This document shows, one piece after another, positions 1-11,767 of a stretch of 64,000 bases of DNA. The position numbers and the translations under genes are program-made. A model generated the notes under the pieces. That model worked only from the letters and a program-made list of their open reading frames with translations, was not told where the DNA came from and did not search any database. Origin of the DNA: Chionoecetes opilio (taxonomy: Eukaryota > Arthropoda > Malacostraca > Decapoda > Majidae); assembly GCA_016584305.1 (NCBI GenBank), contig JACEEZ010020100.1:251429-315428 (forward strand), given 5' to 3'. How positions within the stretch are numbered: the first letter of the stretch is position 1; each line of letters opens with the position of its first letter.

Positions 1-1255
1 TCAATACAAAGCGCTACAGTGCCAATGGACGTGGCACTGTGCCAGGCGAGGGCCGCCAGCATGCTTCTCGGCGCACCACTACGGCACAGCATCACCTGCC
101 CTGTTGTGCCCAGCCTGACACTGATCCAAGCAAAGACTATTGCAGCTGCCCTACGCCAGGCCCGGGAAGGGCATGAGGCTGCTGCCTGTGGCTGGTGGCA
201 TATCATGCCTGGCATTGCCTGCCTCGTGGTATACCGCGGCGACGCTTTATGAGTCCTTCTGGTCCTGCTCTCTATGGCGGGGCGGGGCGGGGTCCTAACG
301 GGCTTACACTGGTACTTAATTTACCCTTACATTGTGGCCATCATGAGCCTGACCCTCGCGCCCATATTGTAGCGAGGAGCGAGGAGTCCCTGCTTCACCC
401 CCTTCACTGTTGGCTGTAAAAAGCCTGTAATTAAGGAAAGGCCACCACATTCACCAGGCCGAAGTCCTACCAGTGGCGTAGCCAGGTACTGTAGCCTACC
501 TGTCATTGGCGGGCACCTGAGGGGGGCACAGCTGAGTATGGGGGGCACGGCAAGCGGAGCTCAGCTAGGGGCATCCTGGTGCCACATAGGAGTATACGGA
601 TATTCTAAGATCTGATCAGTGCCATTCAGTGGTGGGTACAAGAGCATTATACAGAATACGGCAGCCACGCGGCCTGTGGGTGGAGGGGGCACTACTAGCC
701 TGGCATTGTGGGGGGCGCAGTGCAGGCTTGGGTTTTCTGAAAATTTAGAGAGGCAACCCTGTCCACAGGTACATTATGCTTCGAGTAATGCCTACGGTAG
801 CCTACCTGCCACGCTTGCACCTTTACTTGGGAGCCGCTGGTCAGACACGCCATAACGTCACGTAGCCACTAGCCAGCCTTCCATCATTGAAGTTCCATGG
901 CATCAGTCTCCCAGCCGTGAGCGCGGTGCGCGTCTTCCTGTGATAATCAGAGAGCTTCACCGCTCTCTGTTATATAATAATATAATAATTAATCTTATAG
1001 TGTTTGCCAACACAACACTAAAACATGCCTGACACAAATAAGATGAAGAAGATGGTTTCCAATACCAATAAATGACTTTGTTTATCCATATCTATCTTCT
1101 TTCTAGGCTTCCATTGCACGGCCGTTGCCACGGCACCATTGCACCATTGCACATGATCAGCGTCACGATCAGCAGCCACAACGCCACAACATTGGCTTCC
1201 CACAAGGACGTCACATTTGCCCCGCGGGCACCTGCCTGCCACACCCGCCCTGCCA
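1..1255. other. Non-coding stretch, nothing recognised
   Basis: Both strands show only short open frames with no family motif and no convincing splice-bounded exon. A short AT-rich patch lies near 970-1000. I see no repeat structure before the minisatellite begins. Confidence 0.5.
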
Positions 1256-1257
1256 GC

Positions 1258-2019
1258 AGCCAGCCAGCCAGCCGTCACCGTGACCACGACACACTGTCAC
1301 TGTCACCCGCCCTGCCAGCAGCCAGCCGTCACCGTGACCACGACACACTGACTGTCACCCGCCCAGCCAGCCAGCCAGCCGTCACCGTGACCACGACACA
1401 CTGACTGTCACCCGCCCAGCCAGCCAGCCAGCCGTCACCGTGACCACGACACACTGACTGTCACCCGCCCAGCCAGCCAGCCAGCCGTCACCGTGACCAC
1501 GACACACTGACTGTCACCCGCCCAGCCAGCCAGCCAGCCGTCACCGTGACCACGACACACTGACTGTCACCCGCCCAGCCAGCCAGCCAGCCGTCACCGT
1601 GACCACGACACACTGACTGTCACCCGCCCAGCCAGCAGCCAGCCGTCACCGTGACCACGACACACTGACTGTCACCCGCCCAGCCAGCCAGCCAGCCGTC
1701 ACCGTGACCACGACACACTGACTGTCACCCGCCCAGCCAGCCAGCCAGCCGTCACCGTGACCACGACACACTGTCACTGTCACCCGCCCTGCCAGCAGCC
1801 AGCCGTCACCGTGACCACGACACACTGACTGTCACCCGCCCGCCAGCCAGCCAGCCGTCACCGTGACCACAGCTGTGGGGGGCACCGACCACGAACATGA
1901 CTGTCACCCGCCCTGCCAGCCAGCCAGCCGTCACCGTGACCACGACACACTGACTGTCACCCGCCCAGCCAGCCAGCCAGCCGTCACCGTGACCACGACA
2001 CACTGACTGTCACCCGCCT
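1258..2019. repeat. Minisatellite, 53-bp unit, about 14 copies
   Basis: The unit contains CCGTCACCGTGACCACGACA followed by CACTGACTGTCACCCGCC and a run of CAGC units. Successive GTCACCGTG occurrences at 1328, 1381 and 1434 are exactly 53 bp apart. Edge copies differ in the number of CAGC steps, which suggests slippage inside the unit. A non-repeat sequence with GGGGGGCACCGACC interrupts one copy near 1875-1900. Open frames across it on either strand are by-products of the repeat. Confidence 0.9.
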
Positions 2020-2461
2020 CACCCGCGTCTCTACCAACAGGGTAAGACAAGCAGACACGCCCGTCATGAGCCTCACTGGACTCACCATGGATCCCTTGCG
2101 GCATCCCCGCAGCCCTCGACAACACCCACGCTGAGGTAGAGGTACTACCTGCAGTCCTGGACGGTTGCCTGTCCGTAGTTACAGGTGAAATAGTCACCCA
2201 GCAGCGGCACACAGGTGAGAATGGGTGGCGCCCGCCTTTTAGAGGAAAGATAAAGAACTATAAGTTCCAAATGTGTGGCTTAATAACCCTGTGTGTGATA
2301 GCTATGAAGGTCAAAGCCTTTCCCTTGGCGACACCCAGACCACGGGACGCTCACACAGGACGGATAAATGTATAATTGAGTGTCCTCGATGAGTGAGTGG
2401 TCACGCCAGAAGCACGGCATCCCGGCGGCCATCTTCACCCGGGGCTAAGGGGCGGGGCGGG

Positions 2462-4625
2462 GCTATCCCTGACAGCTGGAAAACATTAAGCACAATAAGT
2501 ATACCCAAAGTAAGAAACCCTGTGGCTAAGAACTTAAGACCAATATCGTTAACCAACCTATCCTATAAAATATTCATGAAAATAATGAGAGATAGAATAG
2601 ACACACATTTAGAGAAGAATAAGGAACAGAAAGAGGAGCAAACAGGATTCACCAAAGGAAAACGCATTGAGGACAACATAGATATTCTACACTACTGTAT
2701 AAGGAAGACTTACGAACGAAGAAAGCAGCTCTACATAGCAGCAATAGATTTCAAGAAGGCATACGATTGTGTTATCAGAGAGAAGCTAATTCAGGCAATG
2801 ATGACAAACAAAATTGATGGCAAAATTATAGATTGTGTGAAAGAAATATACAGAAATGACAAAACCAGAATAAGAATAAACAACACGAAAGAGATGGCTA
2901 TTAATATCACTAATGGAATAAGACACGGATGCACGGGGTCAACAACATTATTCAAGCTGTTAACATAGATCATACTGGACAAAATTCAAAAGAACGGCTG
3001 TGGATACTCAGGCGAGGTAATAAAAATGAACACACTTCTCTTCGCGGACGATGGGCTCCAAATGTCGTCAAGCAAGGCAGAGGCTGAGAAAAACATCAAG
3101 GATTTAATTGAAATAAGTGCAAACTGCAGCTTAGAAATAAATAAGGAAAAAAGTTACTTTATACTATTTAACGCAAAAGAGGAAATAGAAGAAATTGGAG
3201 AAATATAAGTGACTAACGAAATAAATTACTTGGGAGTATAATATCAATAACAAGAAAAACTGCTTCAAAAATCATAAAAAAGCTAAAATTCACAAGGCAC
3301 AGACGATGGCTAACTGAGCTCATAGCATTATACTACGCAGCTGCAATAAATTGTTAATAGAGAAAACTTGGAAATCAGCAGTAATACCCACGCTGCTGCA
3401 CGGAACAGGTGTCAGAGCATTTTTTAAGCAAATCTTACTGGGCGTCATTCCTTGGATATCCAGAAGGGTGGCAGTAGGCATACCTGTTAAACTACAGCTT
3501 TTTGGTATCATCTTCCCCATTTGGTATGTTGTGTGACCCCTCCCCTCCCTTTCCATGCTGTGCTTATGAATCTTCCAGTGACACCAACAAATTTTCACTA
3601 CGCAAACAATCGACGGGGTATATATGGCGGCAAAATATTATATAGACATTAAAAGAATCATATGCAGTAATAAGAAGCACTTTTGGATTTTACACACACA
3701 GACATGATGAGCCATTGCATCCAGGAAGGATTTTATGAATAAATATCTTGTTGCCCAGTAGCTTAAAAATGTCCTTACTGGGCGACAGTTTTCCATCACT
3801 GGGAAACATTTTGGTCGCCCAGTTAGCATGTTAAAATTGCACTGACAGGTGTTATAGATTTCAATAAAGAGGAACTAAGAAAACTACAAAGCATAGAAAA
3901 TACTGTATATAGAACAATTTTGGGCGCCAGAGAGTACACAGAAGAAGAAGGAATAAGAGGAGAAATAGGATCCTCACTATTTGAAACAAGAATAATGAGA
4001 AACAGAATATCGTATACCTCCAGAGCACAGTTCAAGGAGGAAGGAACGAAATGGTGTAGAAGGTAATGAGGAACACAGTGACAGGTGGAGCAGATGTAGG
4101 GTCCAGAGACACAAGGAAGATGATGGAAAGGTTAGGACTGAATATACAGAGGTTGCAAGGCATGAAAAAGGAGGAAGTAGAGAAGAAAATACTGGAATGG
4201 GATACTAGGGAATGGAGAGAAGGAATGACACAAAAATCAAGTTTACGATTATACAGACAGAAAAAGATGGTGATGGAACAAACTGACAACTTGTATGACA
4301 ACAGACCTGATTCAATAACCCTTTTCCAAGCCAGAACTAACAGCCTGCCCCTTCATGACAGAGTAAGGTTCTTGAGAGAAGATACAGAGTGTCCAGTGTG
4401 TGGTGAAGAAACAAAATTTAGAGCACTTTTTGTTACATTGTCCAGGATGCCAAGAAGACAGGAAGAACATTTGTAGACTGCAACAGCCGTATGAGGAGGA
4501 CAAAGAGAATATCATAGGAAGTGTTCTATTTGACTGTAAAAGTAAAGAAGAGAAAAGAAACATTAAGGTGATACATAACTTTTGAAAAATAAGAGAAAAG
4601 CTACAACAGAACAATTAAAGTGAAG
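2462..4625 (+). pseudogene. Decayed non-LTR retrotransposon (LINE) reverse transcriptase
   Basis: Conceptual translation shows reverse-transcriptase blocks in order: RPISLTNLSYKIFMKIMRDR at about 2540, the GFTKGKR block at about 2650, AAIDFKKAYD at about 2740 (motif A), GIRHGCTGSTTLF at about 2915, and LFADDG at about 3035 (catalytic motif C). Further on are WKSAVIPTLLHG and a C-terminal cysteine-histidine knuckle (ECPVCGEE, then a frameshift, then HFLLHCP near 4410-4460). The frame is broken by an in-frame TAG at 2966, TAA at 3206 and several shifts. A MITE splits the thumb region at 3412/3845. The endonuclease end is missing, so the copy is 5'-truncated. The clade was not assigned. It is dead as a coding unit. 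Confidence 0.85.
3413..3844. mobile_element. Non-autonomous hAT-type element nested in the LINE
   Basis: The 432-bp segment is bounded by a perfect 8-bp direct repeat, ACAGGTGT, at 3405-3412 and 3845-3852. The ends are inverted: CAGAGCATTTT on the left against CAGTGCAATTTT from the reverse complement of the right end, with ACTGGGCG about 25-30 bp inside both ends. An 8-bp target duplication with CAG-starting termini is the hAT signature. Removing it rejoins the LINE reading (WKSAVIPTLLHGTG to VIDFNKEELRKLQ). No transposase is present. Confidence 0.8.
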
Positions 4626-4847
4626 TGAAGTGCCAAGGTGATCAATAACAAGGGAACGAAAGTAAAGTGCTGAAGAAATTGGTAGGGATAAAACAAAGTA
4701 AGAAATGAAATAGAAAAGACAGACCAGCAACAAAGAAAAGTGAAAAACACGTCAGGGTGGCCGGAGCAAAGGCTGCCCTCCGAAACCACATCGGATCAGA
4801 TCGGGGCAATGCCACGTAATATTGCCGTGGCGATGAATGGTGGGTTA

Positions 4848-5342
4848 TAGCGTATTTTCGCGACCGCTCTGGCCCGGTCTGGACTGGGCTAGTCCCGGGC
4901 GGTCACTGTTTTTGCGAGGCAGTCTAGAACGGGCTAGCCCAGTCCAGTCCGGTCCGACCCACATACCAGGACCACCTTGGACCAGTGTGGGGAGAACTGG
5001 CGCATGCGCACTACAGTCAGCGGGGAAGGCGACCAGGAGCTTCTCGTGCTGCTGATAAGACATGAAACACCATGATGGCCGACCATAAGACTAAAGTATC
5101 ACAGCCGTGGTAGTTGTAAAGTCTTCAGCACAGGTTAAAAGGCGGACGACAAAAAGGATATTGACAAGATGGACGCCTGCCGCCTCCACAGTTCAGTTCA
5201 GTACCGCCCACTCGATCCCCCAGCCAATAGGAACGACGAATGGGACGGGGCCAGTCTCGATGTATTTTCGCGACCATCAGTCCACCCTGACCCGGTCCGG
5301 ACTGGACTGAACCAGGGCGGTGAACATCACGAAAATGCGCTA
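4848..5342. mobile_element. 495-bp MITE with TTA target duplication
   Basis: TTA at 4845-4847 and 5343-5345 flanks inverted termini TAGCGTATTTTCGCGACC (left) and TAGCGCATTTTCGTGATG (reverse complement of right). A three-base TTA/TAA duplication is typical of PIF/Harbinger elements; the family call is an inference. Internally, GGTCTGGACTGGGCTAG and its near-inverse form extra hairpins near 4880-4960, and the terminal motif TATTTTCGCGACC recurs at 5261, so the element may be composite. No coding sequence. Confidence 0.65.
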
Positions 5343-5345
5343 TTA

Positions 5346-5586
5346 CGCGTCCTGTTTCAGCGTGAGGCTAGGGATTAGAGTAACACGTTGACAGGATGTT
5401 TCAATACCGTGTTGATTGTGTGGAAATTGGTAAATTAAATATTGTTCAGCATTTACTCTACATCCCAGAGATGGCGTTGAGGTAAATTTACAGTTTAGGT
5501 CATCCCGTGATTTCGAGGCTGAAACTTAGTTTTCCTGAAAAGTGCTTTGAATAAATCTGGCATTAATTTTTGCAGGTGTAGCGCTC
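5346..5586. other. Non-coding spacer
   Basis: No gene, repeat or splice signal recognised. Confidence 0.4.
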
Positions 5587-5789
5587 TGACTAGCTACCCT
5601 GCCCGGCTAGCTTCCCTGCCCGGCTAGCTTCCCTGCCCGGCTAGCTACCCTGCCCGGCTAGCTTCCCTGCCCGGCTAGCTACCCTGCCCGGCTAGCTTCC
5701 CTGCCCGGCTAGCTTCCCTGCCCGGCTAGCTTCCCTGCCCGGCTAGCTACCCTGCCTGGCTAGCTACCCTGCCCGGCTAGCTTCCCTGC
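5587..5789. repeat. Minisatellite, 17-bp unit, about 12 copies
   Basis: Units of GGCTAGCTTCCCTGCCC alternate with a variant reading TAGCTACCC. Each unit carries the palindrome GCTAGC. Confidence 0.9.
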
Positions 5790-6073
5790 CGCTTATTTAA
5801 CCTAAATAACGGTTATAACTTAAATAACTCTACAAAACTTAACCTAAACCTATCCTAAATCAAATCTAAAGCAAGCCTTAACTTAACCTAAATTTAACCT
5901 AACCGTAACCTAACTTAGCTATTATCATATAAAAATTAGTGGTTAAATTTAGGTTAAGTTAAGGTTGGTTAGGTTTAGGATAGGTTTGGGCATAGACCAC
6001 CTGGACTGCACACGGAATATCGGCCTGTTGCACATGGGCCTGAACTTGCCCTGAAGTCGGAGGGCCGCTCGGA

Positions 6074-6196
<123 letters not shown>

Positions 6197-6230
6197 GAGG
6201 CAATACTTTCTCCATGAGGGAATCGAGATC

Positions 6231-6577
6231 TTATAATGAAGATATAAACCAGCGCGGGTAGAAACATCTTGATTGTTTATTTGAACGTTTCGGCTATACA
6301 TAAGCCATCATCAGCCTAAAATCGGATACAAAATTTTTGTTAAAAATGAAAATATACAAATTATAAAATTATTTGCACATTTAAAATGCCTAACCTAAAA
6401 TAATTTTTTTTTTATTTTAGGTTAGGCATTTTAAATGTGCAAATAATTTTATAATTTGTATATTTTCATTTTTAACAAAAATTTTGTATCCGATTTTAGG
6501 CTGATGATGGCTTATGTATAGCCGAAACGTTCAAATAAACAATCAAGATGTTTCTACCCGCGCTGGTTTATATCTTC

Positions 6578-6583
<6 letters not shown>
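6231..6583. mobile_element. Perfect-looking palindrome with hammerhead-like core (Penelope-like terminus)
   Basis: Arms of about 175 bp meet at an AT-rich centre near 6405. Each arm contains, reading outward, CTGATGA, a hairpin GGCT...AGCC, then GAAAC. This is at 6501-6528 on the plus strand and at 6286-6313 on the minus strand. CUGAUGA, a short stem II and GAAA are the conserved core of the hammerhead ribozyme. Minimal hammerheads of this kind are known from the terminal repeats of Penelope-like retroelements. What is seen is the core and stem II; stems I and III are not closed within one arm. The Penelope assignment is inference, because no reverse transcriptase or GIY-YIG domain is present. 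Confidence 0.55.
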
Positions 6584-6613
<30 letters not shown>

Positions 6614-6614
<1 letters not shown>

Positions 6615-7372
6615 GCATCATATAGACTGGTTTATCAGTATATATGATATACTGTAATCTTCGTAAATGTTTTTTCTGTAATATTATCAAATAAAAAACA
6701 GTAAAACACGGTAAAGAAATGCCATTACGAGACTGAAGAAATATGCATGAACTTAATATTCACTTCAACTCTTCGCCATTTAAAACTTTGCGAGTCAACT
6801 TTTATCATGAAGGGTATCAATAGAAGCGCAATTTTATTAGCTTTCCATTGCTATATTTTGTTATTTGATAAATTAATTAGAACCATGCATAAATTAGCGT
6901 TAAGTAAATAAATAAAATCATCAATCGGGTAATTTTCCCGATTGATGAGGTTATTTATTTAGTTAACGCTAATTTATACATGGTGCTAATTCATTGATCA
7001 GAAAACGAAATATATAAGTAAATAAATAACATCATCAATCGGGAAAATTACCCGATTGATGATTTTATTTATTTATTTAACGCTAATTTATGCATGGTTC
7101 TAATTCATTTATCAGATAACGAAATATAGCAATGGAAAGCTAATAAAATTGCGCTTCTATTGATACCCTTCATGATAAAAGTTGACTTGCAAAGTTTTAA
7201 ATGGCGAAGAGTTAAGTGAATATTAAGTTCATGCATATTTTTTCATAGTCTCGTAATGGCATTTCTTGAGCTTGTTTTATTGTTTTTTATTTGATAATAT
7301 TATAGAACAAACATTTACGAAGATTACAGTATATCATATATAATTTATACTGATAAACCAGTCTATATGATA
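6614..7372. mobile_element. Fold-back element with about 380-bp inverted arms
   Basis: ATCATATAGACTGGTTTATC at the left end is matched by its inverse at the right end (about 7345-7371). The arms stay complementary through AGTCAACTTTTATCATGAAG and CATTGCTATATTTTG down to the centre. The short palindrome ATCAATCGGGTAATTTTCCC and its partner occur twice, flanking the centre near 6990. No open frame of note. Confidence 0.75.
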
Positions 7373-7374
7373 GT

Positions 7375-7479
7375 CCATAGACCACTATATCTCTTTGTCG
7401 GGCGGGCCGCAGGCCCCTATGCAGCCCCGCAATTCAAAACATTGTCACGTGTGCAGTCCAGGTATACAGTGGTCTATGG
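7375..7479. mobile_element. Short MITE-like element
   Basis: It is bounded by CCATAGACCACTATAT on the left and the inverse of CCATAGACCACTGTATACC on the right. The same terminal string occurs at 5989, inside the larger inverted-repeat composite. Confidence 0.5.
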
Positions 7480-7678
7480 TTTGGGTTAAGTTTTGTAGAG
7501 TTATTTAGAGTTATAACTTTAATTTAGGTTAAATAAGCGGCAGGGAAGCTAATCAGACGGGTGAAACTAGTCAGATCGCTACAACGGAAGTCAAATATTT
7601 TAAATAGGTGTGGGTGGTGCCCATGGGCGACGGCGGGACATCACAGCAAAAAGAAGAGGGACCTCCATCACACTAAAA

Positions 7679-7763
7679 ATATTATTCGCTCGAATGAACC
7701 CCCGCCCGAAAAAATATTTGCTCGAATGATCCTCTGCTCGAAAAAGTATTCGCTTGAATGGTC
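7679..7763. repeat. Tandem repeat, about 32-bp unit, 2.6 copies
   Basis: TATTCGCTCGAATGA, TATTTGCTCGAATGA and TATTCGCTTGAATGG recur at about 32-bp spacing, each followed by a CGAAAAA run. Confidence 0.7.
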
Positions 7764-8280
7764 CAGACACCAACCCAAACCCCACCTCTAGCCTGACCTA
7801 ATCTGATTTCACTTAACTTAACCGTTTCTGGCTGAAATGACTGTAGATTTTCGGAAGTCCATGTAACACCGTTACTATTCATGGCATGCACCGTGGGAAA
7901 TGGGGTTCAAAAGACTCAGAATGAGGAGATCTACACGATGAGACAGGTTAGAATTCTCAGGCTCGAGGATGACCTAAATCATAATAATACCGCCGTTTAT
8001 TTATGAAGGAGTAATGCCATGGTGTGGTGGTGACATCTTGTTCTGAGGCCATTGTGGGATGTTTCCTGGAGGGGCAGGGGGGTGCCTGGAACTCTGGTCT
8101 ATCGGAATTCTCGTCGCTGTCGGCGAATGTTCCAATTTTTTACGTCGACGAGTGTTCCTATTTTCTACGACAGTTCTAGTTTTTTTTATCTTGATATTAC
8201 AGTACCCAGCATATAGATTTAATCAGCTTTTACCTGTGTTTCTGCATTCAGGGATTAAATACCAGCAATAGCTTGAACAG
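7764..8280. other. Non-coding stretch
   Basis: Nothing recognised on either strand. Confidence 0.4.
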
Positions 8281-8398
8281 ATAGGTTAGGTTACGTAACC
8301 AATGTCCAGATTAGGCCAGGTTACGTAACCAATGTCCAGATTAGGCCAGGTTACGTAACCAATGTCCAGATTAGGCCAGGTTACGTAACCAATGTCTA
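8281..8398. repeat. Tandem repeat, 30-bp unit, about 4 copies
   Basis: Each unit carries GGTTACGTAACC, a perfect 12-bp palindrome, followed by AATGTCCAGATTAGGCCA. Confidence 0.95.
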
Positions 8399-8734
8399 CG
8401 TATTGTATTAAACTGCAGTTTTAAGTGTTTTGGGACAAAAATATACTGTGTCCAGTAAATACTCTTTATTCTTCCTTTTCATCTATTACAAATGAAACTG
8501 TCATCAAAAATTTCCACTTCGGTGAGCGTTCCACTGCCGACGAGAGTTCTCAGTCGGTGTTTCGATGAGAATCCCGGTCGATGAAGAGTTCCATAAGCCG
8601 TCCGGTTAGCTAAAGGAATGAGGTGGAGCCAACGCTCAACATTTCTTGTTGAGCTTGTAGTGAATAAAGAAAGAAAAATTAATAAAGAAAGAAATAAGGA
8701 ATAGAATAAAAAGAAACTTGGAAAGTGTAATTGT

Positions 8735-9640
8735 AGACCTCTTCCTTCTTCTAGTGGTGTCACTTGAAAACCTGAAGACTGCATCCACTTGTTGCATTCC
8801 TCCTTCATGAAGCCTTTAAATGGTTTAATGATTGAGACGTCCAAGGGCTGTAACTGACAGCTTAGGCCTCCAGGAATTACAGCCAACTGGGTCTTCAGTT
8901 GTCTAAATTTCGTCTTCACAAGATCAGTTGTAGGAGCTCGAAATTGGTCACAAACAGTTCTAGTGATGAGCAGTGGAGGTGAAGTAGACAGGTGGGCAGC
9001 CAGTGCAGGGTTATTTAGGAGCGAGCAACAGGTACAGGACGTATCTTAACAGTTTGGTGGTCACGGCTGAACTGCCTAACCTTGGTCCCGGTGGTGCCGG
9101 GGCAAGCTACTATAAGCCCAGCGGGCTAACAACCCCACCCTCTCGTTAACACCCTAACACAAACTAATAATGCAGGTTTCCTTAATAGCCACCAGGACGC
9201 CTGGACCACACTTGGTCTATCCACAATTTAATTCCTCCCTCATCCATCCAACCTTTTGTATGGACATGAACATAAACTTCATTTGGTATTCTTTCTTTTG
9301 AAGACTAGAAAAGATGACAGTTTATTGCCATCAGCACAGCATGCTAAAAGAACTGTGTAGTGCGTCTTCTCATGGCCACAGGTTTTAAGTCACAGATGTA
9401 GCACCTAGATGTTCTACCGTCTTGTTTGATGGTACATCAAATGTCAGAGGGACTTCGTCCATATTTCCTATCTGTGAAAAGTCAAGATTATTTTCTTGCA
9501 TGAATCACAAATCTATGAGTCAATGATTTTTTTTCTCATAATCTGTGGGCAGTTTTGGGGCTATTTTATTTTTGTTCTAGTCCTCATGCAGAGTTTATTT
9601 CTTTTCATAAATCTGGAGCTCCAGGATATTGACACTAAAC
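8735..9640 (-). pseudogene. Tigger/pogo (Tc1-mariner superfamily) DDE transposase relic
   Basis: Reading down the minus strand, blocks appear in family order: RFMKRNKLCMRTRTKI at about 9600, FVIHARKNNLDFSQIGNMDE from about 9510 (first catalytic Asp region), VPLTFDVPSNKTV, HTKGWMDEGGIKLWIDQVW at about 9220, DQFRAPTTDLVKTKFR at about 8920 and AVIPGGLSCQLQPLDVSI at about 8870. These match the Tigger/jerky-like DDE domain. Frame changes, stops after SVT and K-I, and a foreign segment at about 8965-9165 (CCCAGCGGGCTAACAACCCC) break it. Nothing suggests it is still expressed. Confidence 0.85.
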
Positions 9641-9799
9641 TCATTTATGCATATATTCATTGCCATCCCTCGTGCATAGTGCATAATAATTTTGGTGTAT
9701 ACAGCAATGCCCAATATTCTTATGTCTTCCACTCAGGCTTTTAATTCTTCTAATTCTGGCCATTCTAATATTCCCATACGGAGACAGTTTTTCCTATGG

Positions 9800-10227
9800 T
9801 TAGCGGCTCGAGCTACCAGAGCTCGACTAAACAAAAGACTCAAACTCCAGGGCCCGAGCCAACGCTTCCTGAAGGTCGCCCACGTGAGCTTGCTTCACGC
9901 AGACCTTCAGCTGTTGGTCGTCCTGTGCGTCCACAAACTGGTCCCGCAACAAGACGGCGAGGAGGTCCTGGTGGCCCCCGGGTAGGCTTTTCTGGCTAGG
10001 TGCTCCACGTCCTGAGCTAGCTGCTGCAGTGTCTCGCCCCGGGTCCTGACCCTGGCCCGGAACACCTCCGCTTGGTGTTGGTTGCCGTAGTGTCGCTCCA
10101 GCACCGCCACGATGCTAGAGTAGGAAGAGCGCTGGGCAGGTGTAAGTTGGCTCAACACCTCCACGGCGGGACCCTTCAGGCTTGATGCGAGCTGCACAGT
10201 CCTCTGCTTGTGCGAGACAGAAGGCAT
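9800..10227 (-). pseudogene. Gypsy-type LTR retrotransposon gag fragment
   Basis: The frame from 10227 reads VSHKQRTVQLASSLKGPAVE, then LERHYGNQHQAEVFRARV, then RGETLQQLAQDVEHLARKAY. This is the retrotransposon gag/capsid signature seen in Gypsy elements. A one-step frame change near 9985 leads into DLLAVLLRDQFVDAQDDQQL and a further VKQAHVGDLQEALARALE, as expected for the capsid C-terminus. No pol, protease or LTRs were found next to it, so it is an isolated broken piece. Confidence 0.8.
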
Positions 10228-11767
10228 TGTCGAGATTCAGTTTTTTTTAACTCTGGCAATGAGAAGTGTGGCCAATCAGAGGGCAGAGCACGCTGCATAT
10301 GCAGTTTTCATTGGAGCACACTGTCACAGCTGCCCCACACCCTGCATAGGCACCTTGGATGCTGGGACCTCACGACTGTGACAACTCACCCGGGCGCTCG
10401 AGCATAGAGTCAACAAAACTGGACATGATACCATGTTTATAAGGGCCTCATATCCGAACTCAGGTTATAGAGTTAGGGTTAATATAGTGATTTACCTAAA
10501 AAAACGTTTTTTCAGGGGTTGGCGTGTTGGGCCCTTAAGACACGCGACCCCTCAATTAATTAAATTGCTTGAAAAAAAGGGGAATTGCAATTTCATGGAA
10601 AATTATTATATAACTTCAATAAATATGCACCATTATGAAAGAAATTCTGAGAATAGCCCTTCTTCAATCAACACTAATAATGCCTACAGAAAAGAAATGC
10701 ATGAAGGAATGACCCTGGTGACCATTACACTACAATGCTAACGCCATGGTGTCCAGCACTCATCTTGCAGCTTCGGATAGCCGGATAGCCGGATATCCGG
10801 TACATCCTTATAGTCAACCCGGTCTATCCTAGCCCCTCGGGTGGAGTGGTGGAATTCCCGCACTGTTGTCACGTTCACTGTTGTCAGGCTGATGACGATC
10901 TCTCTCTCATACTGTTAGCTGTTACATGAACTATTTTTTAATCATAGTTTTATAATACGGCTGCATGGTTTTATGAATGGCTTGTGATTTGACGGTAAAA
11001 CAACGACTCAACGACCTTCCATTATACTTGGCATGGCAGCTCATGCGACGTTGCTGCCCGAGTGTTAATCACGAATATTCTGATTAAAAACCCAAGAGAG
11101 GATTAGGCCTACAGGGGAAACCTCTAAAAAAAAAATGCGCCTAGACTTTAACCCCAGTGGTGGTGTGGAAAAAAAGTCAATATAAGAGAAAAAATAAACT
11201 AGTATATATTGAGAGCGAGAGAATGAGGTGAGGAGGGTGGTGGCCTGACCCGCAGGGTCAAGACCCTTCAAAGCGGTCTCCGAGGGTCTTGTCTGGGGAA
11301 CGGCCATATCAATATTCCGGGGCAGAGTCAAAAGGGGAGCAAGGGTCGGTATACCCTTTTGCGGAGCAAAAGCTTGCTCCGCTTCTTGCAGAGCAAGGGT
11401 CGGAAAGGAGGATCCAGAGGGTCATTTGATATTTTAGAGGGGCTGGCTCTAAAGCCCCTGTAGAAACAGGAGGAGCATCATCATTGGCCATGGTGAGCCA
11501 GAGGGAAGGAGGGGAAATAAACGGTCAGGCCCCTCACAACCCCCAAGAGGGGTAAGGGCAGTGGCACCGAGGGTATATCGTACCCGTGGCACCCTGAGGC
11601 TGTTTGCGTCTGGCCCGAAGCCAGCCTCATATCCCTTCAGCACGGCCCTCACACCTTGGGAGGAAAGAGGGATAGGAGGAGGCAAAAGAGGAGAGATAGG
11701 GGGAAGGAGGGGAAAAAGGAGGAAGACGGGAAAGGCCAGGCAAAATTAATCAGACTGGGACAGAGGC
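10228..11767. other. Non-coding stretch
   Basis: No gene recognised. It holds CCGGATAGCCGGATAGCCGG-like micro-repeats at 10777-10800 and a locally repeated GAGCAAGGGTCGG with hairpin potential at 11337-11405. The rest is featureless. Confidence 0.4.

Noticed and set aside
1258..5789. CRISPR-like arrays in the regular repeats
   Set aside because: Repeats are directly abutting with no unique spacers, and the DNA is animal.
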